A stretch of DNA of 11,713 nucleotides from JBGPBY01 sp041481485. Lineage in GTDB: Bacteria > Acidobacteriota > Terriglobia > 20CM-2-55-15. The DNA lies in the NCBI GenBank assembly GCA_041481485.1, contig JBGPBY010000209.1, positions 1 through 11,713 on the forward strand, read 5' to 3'. The position numbers and the translations under genes are program-made. The notes beneath the pieces were generated by a model. The model saw only the letters and a list, made by a program, of their open reading frames with translations. It did no database searches and had not been told where the DNA came from. Below are positions 6,829 to 11,713 of this stretch, piece after piece (the stretch's first letter is position 1; every line of letters begins with the position of its first letter).

Positions 6829-7901
6829 CAGCAGGGTTTTCTGGAAGCCCGCCGTAGCGTCGCCAATTGGTCGACGACGTCGTCTCTCGCGTCCATCCAG
6901 CGCAGCGCGACACCGTAGGGATCCACCTTTCCGTCCGGCGTCAGCGCTGCTTGACCAAGAACCCGATCGACGGCAGAGCGGCTGCCTATCATGGATTCGA
7001 GAGCGCGGGCGGCTTCGCGTACAATGGCGGGGTTGTCGTCGAGAAACTGATCGATCAAAATCTGCGATTCGCTCAAGCGCTTCAGCGAAGCCAATGCCTT
7101 CAGAGCTTTCAAACGCATCCCATCGCGGCCCGGGTAGGTCTTCCAACGATCGACGAAATTGCCGAGCGTCCGCCCCGCCAATCGCGCGTATTCGGACTCC
7201 GGGCTGACCTTGCTTAACGCCCAAATGGCGTCATAAGTGAGGTCCGAATTTGCCCCGCGGTCCACGATCTGCGACAAGCCCTGGATCATCTTTGCGTCTT
7301 CGATCGGAACGATGCGGAGCGCGCGAAGCGTTCCCCATCGCCGGCCGTCATTAGCCTTTTCCCCCAGACCGTTTCGCAACTGCTCCAAAGAGTCCTCGTT
7401 TTCGGCCTGAGCTCGAATTGCGTGCGCCAGCATCACGACAAGATCCGCGTCATCCCGTTCGATCACCTTTGGAAGAACCGAGGCAACTCCTGGCCAACCC
7501 GCGCGATATTGCCCGGCAATGCACCAGTATCTACACCACTTGTTGAACTCAATCGAGCAATCGGCGGCCGCATGTAGCAGAGCGTCACATTCTGAATCCC
7601 CATCGGCGATGAGCGGCAAGACATACAGAAGCCACGCTCGCGTATTCGCAACGCGGAGACCCTCGGCATCGTCCTCCTCAGGCTGCTTAGCCGCACGGTA
7701 TCGGGTCTTCAGGAGTTTGAAAGCGGCGGCCCGGATCGCCGACCGATCAACGACGATGCCGGGAACAGTCAAAATGCGTTCGAGATCCTGACGTTGCGCC
7801 TCTGACCCTTTTTCCAACGAGGCGATGACTCGAGCGGTGTCAGGAGATTGTGTTGAGGACACACCCGTGGGCGTTGCGGGAGCAGGACCTGGAGCCGGCA
7901 T
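6828..7901 (-). CDS. HEAT-repeat-like helical protein
   Basis: 357 residues. After a Pro/Ala/Thr-rich N-terminus (about 1-20) the protein is a succession of paired amphipathic helices with the spacing of HEAT/ARM-like repeats, for example SDLTYDAIWALSKVSPE, LKALKALASLKRLSESQI and NPAIVREAARALESMIGS. No signal peptide, membrane helix or catalytic motif is visible, so it is probably a cytoplasmic scaffold that binds a protein or nucleic acid. Its stop overlaps the start of the two-TM gene by one base, which argues for a stable two-component unit at the membrane. The ATG has no ribosome site, but a TATACT box ends 7 nt upstream, compatible with a leaderless message. It is divergent from the nucleotidyltransferase gene, with 113 nt between starts. 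The exact repeat family is uncertain. Confidence 0.8.
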   Translation of the reverse strand: MPAPGPAPATPTGVSSTQSPDTARVIASLEKGSEAQRQDLERILTVPGIVVDRSAIRAAAFKLLKTRYRAAKQPEEDDAEGLRVANTRAWLLYVLPLIADGDSECDALLHAAADCSIEFNKWCRYWCIAGQYRAGWPGVASVLPKVIERDDADLVVMLAHAIRAQAENEDSLEQLRNGLGEKANDGRRWGTLRALRIVPIEDAKMIQGLSQIVDRGANSDLTYDAIWALSKVSPESEYARLAGRTLGNFVDRWKTYPGRDGMRLKALKALASLKRLSESQILIDQFLDDNPAIVREAARALESMIGSRSAVDRVLGQAALTPDGKVDPYGVALRWMDARDDVVDQLATLRRASRKPC

Positions 7902-7908
7902 GGCGGGG

Positions 7909-7914
7909 AGTATA
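7909..7914 (-). promoter_or_regulatory. Candidate -10 box for the HEAT/two-TM operon (leaderless)
   Basis: On the minus strand TATACT (7914-7909) is followed by CCCCGCC and then the ATG at 7901. Transcription would start at or 1 nt before the A of the ATG. The best -35 (CTGAAC at 7936-7931, 16-nt spacer) matches only three of six consensus positions. Confidence 0.4.
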
Positions 7915-7954
7915 TGTCAGTCAGTTCGGTGTTCAGCCTCAAATAATGTCGTCG

Positions 7955-7975
7955 CTGCGCGCATTTGCGTCGCAG
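7955..7975. repeat. Imperfect hairpin in the divergent promoter region
   Basis: CTGCGCGC (7955-7962) pairs with GCGTCGCAG (7967-7975) around an ATTT loop, with T7970 bulged. It lies between the divergent HEAT-like and nucleotidyltransferase genes. It could be an operator or chance; no known binding site is recognised. Confidence 0.25.
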
Positions 7976-8014
7976 ACCTTGCTTTAAGACTCACTAGGAA
8001 GCAGACCTCTGGTT

Positions 8015-8485
8015 ATGGCAGATCATCGCTCGCCGGACGCGCTAGAACCCCGAGAGCCAACAGTCGAAGATTTGCGGAACCTGTGCCGCGCGCTCAATGA
8101 GCTCGGAGTCCGATATGTTGTAATCGGGGGGGTTGCTATTCGTGCGGCGAACTACAACCGCCGGACAATGGACATCGACCTAATCCTCGATGCCACACCG
8201 GAAAACGAACAAAAGGCTTTTTCCGTCCTCTCCGGCTTTCCCGACCACGCCGCCCGTGAACTCCAACCCGGAGAACTCAGCAAATACCAGGTCATTCGTA
8301 TCGCCGACGAAATCATCGTCGATCTTATGCGCTCGGCTGGCGGAATCCTTTACGAGGAGGCGGCAAGAAACGTTGTCGTTCGTGAAGTGGACGGCGTTCA
8401 GATTCCCTTTGCCTCACCACAACTCTTATGTCGCATGAAAGCTGTCACTCACCCGATTCAGGAATCGCGCATTACCTTCCGATAG
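8015..8485 (+). CDS. MNT-type nucleotidyltransferase (DUF6036/AbiEii-like), C-terminus apparently truncated
   Basis: 156 residues from the ATG at 8015; AGGAAG at 7995-8000 is somewhat far (14 nt) for a ribosome site. The fold is that of the polymerase-beta nucleotidyltransferases: GGVAIRAAN (G38-G39), the catalytic pair D53 and D55 in TMDIDLILD, and a third acidic residue D103 in IIVDLM, so the active site looks complete. Such enzymes transfer nucleotides to proteins or RNA and are often one half of toxin-antitoxin or abortive-infection pairs. The family usually continues after the helix LLCRMKAVTH with a charged helix that ends the domain; here the last 10 residues (PIQESRITFR) are encoded opposite the end of the convergent glycosyltransferase gene, a 28-nt overlap. 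This suggests a deletion that fused the gene to its neighbour's 3' end. No partner HEPN or antitoxin gene is adjacent. The target is unknown. Confidence 0.8.
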   Translation: MADHRSPDALEPREPTVEDLRNLCRALNELGVRYVVIGGVAIRAANYNRRTMDIDLILDATPENEQKAFSVLSGFPDHAARELQPGELSKYQVIRIADEIIVDLMRSAGGILYEEAARNVVVREVDGVQIPFASPQLLCRMKAVTHPIQESRITFR

Positions 8486-9456
8486 AAGTTCTCGACTTTC
8501 GGAATCACGTTACGAATATCAAAATGAGATTCGACGCGCGAGCGCGCACTTCGAATGATGTCTTGCCGCAGTGACGCGTCGTCAAGAGAACGTATGGCTC
8601 GAACGAGTGCTTCTGGATTTCTCGGTAGAACCAGAATGCCGTCGATTCCACTTCGGATAATATCCAGCGGTCCGCCCGCAGACGTGGAAATTACCGGGAT
8701 TCCCGCCGCCATGGATTCGAGCAACACGATCCCGAATGGCTCCTCCCACGACGGCACAAGCAGGATATCGACTCTTGAAAAGAACTCCCGGAATTCTGCA
8801 AACCCCGCAAATTCAATTGGCAACCCTGCGCCGTTCTCTCGAAGTTGATCAACATATTCCGGTTTGCCCTGGCCTGCAATGACCAGACGATAGCCGGATC
8901 CCAGCTTGCGAAGCGATTCAATGGCGGTTTCATGGCCTTTATGTGGAGCGATCTGTCCAAGAATTCCCAGGGTAATTGGCGCATGCATCTCATGAGGAAG
9001 GTGAGCAAACCGGTTCAGATCCACCCAGTTCGGAATCACGGCGGAGTGTCTGGGATGCAGTGGGGCGAGCAGTTGCATCATCTGCGAGGTCGGTGCGATC
9101 CAACCGTCAACCCGCCGGTACAGTGGATTCCAGCGAACTGGATACAGAAGATGTCGGGTAAAGACAACTTTCACCGGCAGTCCCAATGATGCGGCCGCCA
9201 CAACCGGATAGTCCCGGGCGACGTGGGCATGCACGACATCGAATACATTCCCTTTGAGAAAACGACGCATCTGCATTGCCGAAAAGATGTCTGCGGAATT
9301 TCTGAAGCCAAAGTGCACCTGAGGATTTACGGCACCGCCCGCTCGGCCGGCGACGACGACGTCGTGACCCCGACTTCGGAGGGAATCGACGAGTTCCAGG
9401 ACGTGGGTTTCGCCTCCGCCAAGCTTACGGGCGGAATTAACCTGCAGAATTCGCAT
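8458..9456 (-). CDS. GT4-family glycosyltransferase, probable LPS core
   Basis: 332 residues, GT-B fold. The N-terminal Rossmann half opens MRILQVNSARKLGGGETHV, the usual acceptor-side loop with a glycine run; the C-terminal half has GILGQIAPHKGHE and the retaining-enzyme EX7E motif with E239 and E247 (EPFGIVLLE), followed by SMAAGIPVISTSAGGPLDII, the nucleotide-sugar site. It transfers a sugar from an NDP donor to an acceptor on the cytoplasmic side of the inner membrane. The neighbouring heptose genes point to LPS-core or related glycan assembly; the sugar is not determinable. The ATG at 9456 lies inside the preceding kinase gene (20-nt overlap), showing coupling. It is the last gene of the operon; its end overlaps the convergent nucleotidyltransferase, with no terminator visible. 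Confidence 0.92.
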   Translation of the reverse strand: MRILQVNSARKLGGGETHVLELVDSLRSRGHDVVVAGRAGGAVNPQVHFGFRNSADIFSAMQMRRFLKGNVFDVVHAHVARDYPVVAAASLGLPVKVVFTRHLLYPVRWNPLYRRVDGWIAPTSQMMQLLAPLHPRHSAVIPNWVDLNRFAHLPHEMHAPITLGILGQIAPHKGHETAIESLRKLGSGYRLVIAGQGKPEYVDQLRENGAGLPIEFAGFAEFREFFSRVDILLVPSWEEPFGIVLLESMAAGIPVISTSAGGPLDIIRSGIDGILVLPRNPEALVRAIRSLDDASLRQDIIRSARSRVESHFDIRNVIPKVENFYRKVMRDS

Positions 9457-10441
9457 TCCGCGATTCGAAATCCGCGATCAGCTCTGCTGGGCTGACCGTT
9501 GCCGTGCCGACTTTTCCAACGACAATTCCTGCAGCATGATTGGCCAGAATCGCTGCTTCTTCGATGGCCGCGCCGGCGGAAGCAGCCGCAGCAAGCATGG
9601 CAATGACCGTGTCTCCAGCGCCGGTCACGTCGAAAACCTCGCGAGCAAAGGTCGGAAGATGATGCGAGCGGTGGCGATCGAACAGCGACATTCCCGCCTC
9701 TCCTCTGGTGATAAGGGCATATGGGCAATCGTAAATTTCAAGCAGGCGCCGACCCGCCTGGTCCAGGTGATTCTCGCTTTCGATTGCGATTCCCGTGAGC
9801 ATCTCCGCTTCTTTCTGATTGGGAGTGATCAGTGTGATCGGACGGTAATAGTCCGAGTGTTGAACCTTTGGATCCAGAAAGACAGGGACACCACTCCGCC
9901 GTGCTTCGGGCAGGACTGCTGCGAGCAGCTCTCGATTGGCGACTCCCTTGTTGTAGTCCGAAATGATTACCGCCTGAGCTCTCGGTAACCATTTCATAAA
10001 GGTTGCTGCCAGCGAACGGTTCTGTTCACTGTTCAGTGGCGACCGGCTCTCCCGGTCGGTGCGTACAATTTGCTGGTGATGGGCGACAATTCGCGTTTTG
10101 ACCGTCGTCGGCCGTCCGTCCCTCAGTAAAGAATTGCGTTCGATGTCCCCCTGGCGAATCAATTCCTCGATGCGGTCCGCGCCCGAATCCTGTCCAATAA
10201 TCCCGACAAGAATTGGCATTGCGCCAACCGCACGAATGTTGGCTGCCACATTTCCGGCGCCACCCAGAGAGGCGGTTTCGCTTCGGACCTCAACTACAGG
10301 AACCGGCGCTTCTGGAGAAATCCGGCCGACGCTGCCCCAAATAAACTCGTCGAGCATGACATCGCCGAGAACCAGAATGTGTTTTCCGGAGATGTCCTTA
10401 ATGATTTGGCGGACCCGGTCGCGGGTCAGAGTAGGGATCAT
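9437..10441 (-). CDS. hldE: D-glycero-beta-D-manno-heptose-7-phosphate kinase (HldE domain I)
   Basis: 334 residues, a PfkB-type sugar kinase. It phosphorylates heptose 7-phosphate at C1 on the way to ADP-heptose, the donor for LPS inner core. Diagnostic parts: KHILVLGDVMLDEFIWG and RISPEAPVPVVEV near the N-terminus, the glycine-rich SLGGAGNVAANI, and FDVTGAGDTV with catalytic base D277. The common bifunctional HldE is about 475 residues with a C-terminal adenylyltransferase; here the gene ends after the kinase, so the second step must be encoded elsewhere. The ATG at 10441 shares ATGA with the heptosyltransferase stop; an extension to 10522 lies entirely inside that upstream gene and was rejected. 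The name hldE refers to the kinase-only form (rfaE1). Confidence 0.92.
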   Translation of the reverse strand: MIPTLTRDRVRQIIKDISGKHILVLGDVMLDEFIWGSVGRISPEAPVPVVEVRSETASLGGAGNVAANIRAVGAMPILVGIIGQDSGADRIEELIRQGDIERNSLLRDGRPTTVKTRIVAHHQQIVRTDRESRSPLNSEQNRSLAATFMKWLPRAQAVIISDYNKGVANRELLAAVLPEARRSGVPVFLDPKVQHSDYYRPITLITPNQKEAEMLTGIAIESENHLDQAGRRLLEIYDCPYALITRGEAGMSLFDRHRSHHLPTFAREVFDVTGAGDTVIAMLAAAASAGAAIEEAAILANHAAGIVVGKVGTATVSPAELIADFESRNANSAG

Positions 10442-11436
10442 TTCAATAGCTCTTTCGCGGCGGCCACGACTTGTTCGACAGTGACGGATTCGATGCAGAG
10501 GGGCGTGTCTGCAACCAGGCAACGATATCCCGGGCAGGGATTACACTCAAACGGATTCTGAACCACGCGGCTTGCAACCGACCAGGGACGCCACAATCGT
10601 GAATTGGAAGAACCCCAAATCGCAACGACCGGCGTGCCGACTGCGGAAGCCAGGTGCATCGGTCCGGAATCGTTTCCGATATACAACTTCGCCGCGCGAA
10701 TCAGTTCGGCAAGCTCTGGTATTGTCAGACCCAGCAGAATTTTGGAACCCGCAACATCGCGCGCTGCTTCCATGACCACGGGTTCGTCACCCGGTCCGCC
10801 TGTAAATATGACTGGCCATCCCGCGGACTGAAGGAACTGCGCAACCTTTGCAAATCGTCTGGCTTCCCAGCGCTTTGTAGTTTGAAGTGCTCCAGGGTGC
10901 ATCACCACATAATCGCGAATTCCCGCCAGTGCCTTTACTTTCTCGGATTGCACCGGATGAAATTCGTAACGCAGCGCCGGCGGTGTTTCCGCGTGCTTCA
11001 CACCCAGCCAATTGAGCGTGTGCATGGTGGCCTCGACGCTATGCGATTGTGGTTTTGCGCAGGTCACTACTCCGCTGTACAGGCGGCAATACTGAAATTG
11101 AGCCGACCCGATCTTTGGGCCCCAGGCCAACCACGTATACAGAAGGCTGGTCGGTCCGCCATGAAGATTGATGATCGCATCGAACCGGCGCGTCAGTAAT
11201 GCTGCTGCGGCGGAGAACTTGTTCTTGAGAACGATGATCTCGTCGAAATCCGGATTTGCATCGAAACATCCGGCGAACCGAGCTTCCACGACGATGGAAA
11301 TCTTGAATCTGGGAAAGTGTTGCTTGAGTACGCGAACCGGACTGGTGAGCAAAAGACAATCGCCCATGGAGCGAAGGCGAATCAGAAGAATGTGTGCGTT
11401 TTCAGGAAGGTCTCGGAATAGGTCTTTAGTTTTCAA
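10438..11436 (-). CDS. GT9-family heptosyltransferase (WaaF/WaaC/WaaQ type)
   Basis: 332 residues. GT9 enzymes transfer L-glycero-D-manno-heptose from ADP-heptose to the LPS inner core at the cytoplasmic face. Seen here: the N-terminal HILLIRLRSMGDCLLLTSPV with the conserved MGD acceptor-side loop, FTGGPGDEPVV in the donor half, and YIGNDSGPMHLASAVGTPV (N255, D256), the ADP-heptose signature. The FECNPCPGYRC cluster near the end is the cysteine-rich tail common in the family. It starts at TTG 11436 inside the end of the Trm112-like gene (11-nt overlap); there is no ATG before the conserved domain, so the TTG is the best choice although its ribosome site is weak. Which heptose position it adds cannot be told from sequence alone. 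Confidence 0.93.
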   Translation of the reverse strand: MKTKDLFRDLPENAHILLIRLRSMGDCLLLTSPVRVLKQHFPRFKISIVVEARFAGCFDANPDFDEIIVLKNKFSAAAALLTRRFDAIINLHGGPTSLLYTWLAWGPKIGSAQFQYCRLYSGVVTCAKPQSHSVEATMHTLNWLGVKHAETPPALRYEFHPVQSEKVKALAGIRDYVVMHPGALQTTKRWEARRFAKVAQFLQSAGWPVIFTGGPGDEPVVMEAARDVAGSKILLGLTIPELAELIRAAKLYIGNDSGPMHLASAVGTPVVAIWGSSNSRLWRPWSVASRVVQNPFECNPCPGYRCLVADTPLCIESVTVEQVVAAAKELLK

Positions 11437-11596
11437 TCTTTGCTTTGTCGATCATCATGACCGGTATGTCGTCCTGAATGGGATAAACCCGATGGCACGT
11501 ACTGCATTTCAACCCTTGTCCGTTTTCGGTAACAGCCACAGGAGTCTTGCAAAGGGGACAAACAAGGATTTTCAGAAGTTCAGGATTTACAGCCAT
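11426..11596 (-). CDS. Trm112-like zinc-ribbon protein (UPF0434/YcaR family)
   Basis: 56 residues: MAVNPELLKILVCPLCKTPV through PIQDDIPVMMIDKAK. The paired cysteines C13-x2-C16 and C31-x2-C34 form one zinc ribbon, and the ending YPIQDDIPVM is the typical Trm112/YcaR signature. In eukaryotes and archaea Trm112 activates methyltransferases; bacterial members often sit beside LPS genes, where their role is less clear. The ATG at 11596 has no ribosome site but lies 7 nt after a TATATT box, so a leaderless start is likely. It is the first gene of the LPS operon, with its TAA overlapped by the TTG start of the heptosyltransferase. Confidence 0.9.
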   Translation of the reverse strand: MAVNPELLKILVCPLCKTPVAVTENGQGLKCSTCHRVYPIQDDIPVMMIDKAKIEN

Positions 11597-11603
11597 GGCT
11601 TGA

Positions 11604-11612
11604 AATATAGCA
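11604..11612 (-). promoter_or_regulatory. Extended -10 promoter of the LPS operon (leaderless)
   Basis: On the minus strand TGCTATATT (11612-11604) is an extended -10 element followed by 7 nt (TCAAGCC) and the ATG of the Trm112-like gene. The transcript would begin at or 1 nt before the ATG. The -35 is weak (CTGATG at 11633-11628), as expected for extended -10 promoters. Confidence 0.45.
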
Positions 11613-11684
11613 TGTTCCCGGCCGTGCCATCAGGGCAGCCGACTGTAGGGGCTGCGAAGGTGTGAAGGAATGCAATCAAGAAAT

Positions 11685-11713
11685 CCCTCTCCCAACGGGA
11701 GAGGGTTGGGTGA
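11685..11713. repeat. Dispersed-type inverted repeat at window edge
   Basis: CCCTCTCCC (11685-11693) and GGGAGAGGG (11697-11705) form a perfect 9-bp stem around AAC, followed by TTGGGTGA to the window end. CCCAAC (11691-11696) and GTTGGG (11705-11710) offer an alternative stem. This sequence type is widespread between genes of many bacteria and often works as a terminator-like element. The repeat may continue beyond the window. Confidence 0.55.

Noticed and set aside
6829..7224. Long upstream extension of the two-TM protein frame (230 residues)
   Set aside because: The extra part is Arg-rich and lies antiphase within the HEAT-like gene; the ATG at 6828 is coupled to its stop.
10442..10522. 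27-residue N-terminal extension of the heptose kinase
   Set aside because: It lies entirely inside the heptosyltransferase gene and precedes the conserved kinase start; the ATGA overlap marks the real start.
1..11713. tRNA, rRNA, CRISPR arrays, insertion sequences
   Set aside because: No cloverleaf, direct-repeat array or transposase-like frame was seen by eye on either strand; a dedicated search was not possible.

Overview
The window looks like chromosomal DNA from a Gram-negative bacterium, most likely an Acidobacteriota (Solibacter-like) relative. I infer this from moderate GC, an LPS-core heptose operon, a very large Ser/Thr kinase with an N-terminal zinc ribbon fused to a STAND ATPase and TPRs, a compact Smr protein of a type I associate with that phylum, and an OmpA-derived coiled-coil protein. 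The taxonomic call comes from family impressions, not a search.

Layout. (1) 1-1530, + strand: the 3' part of a small membrane-anchored protein, tightly coupled to a coiled-coil protein with a degenerate OmpA-like C-terminus. (2) 1531-1936: no confident gene; a coding-like fragment on the minus strand and an imperfect hairpin. (3) 1988-5662, +: a giant kinase / NB-ARC-like / TPR signalling protein, probably starting at TTG and preceded by a 16-codon leader ORF whose stop overlaps that start. A 13-bp perfect hairpin covers its stop codon. (4) 5690-6085: gene debris, including a 29-bp stretch resembling part of the OmpA-like gene. (5) 6086-8485: an accessory-looking block with a compact Smr protein (-), a HEAT-repeat-like protein coupled by a 1-nt stop/start overlap to a two-TM small membrane protein (both -), and a divergent MNT-type nucleotidyltransferase (+) with an apparently truncated C-terminus. 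(6) 8458-11596, all -: a compact operon in transcription order Trm112-like zinc protein, GT9 heptosyltransferase, heptose-7-phosphate kinase (HldE domain I only), GT4 glycosyltransferase, with successive ORF overlaps of 11, 4 and 20 nt. (7) 11597-11713: its probable promoter and an inverted repeat at the window edge.

The LPS genes form a coherent pathway: activated heptose supply plus core glycosyl transfer. The kinase is a stand-alone signalling hub. The most novel-looking part is the HEAT-repeat/two-TM pair. It has a possible leaderless promoter, and its second gene is followed by 25 in-frame sense codons after the stop, which suggests readthrough or a recent nonsense truncation. I infer, but cannot prove, that this pair is a membrane-linked stress or conflict module.
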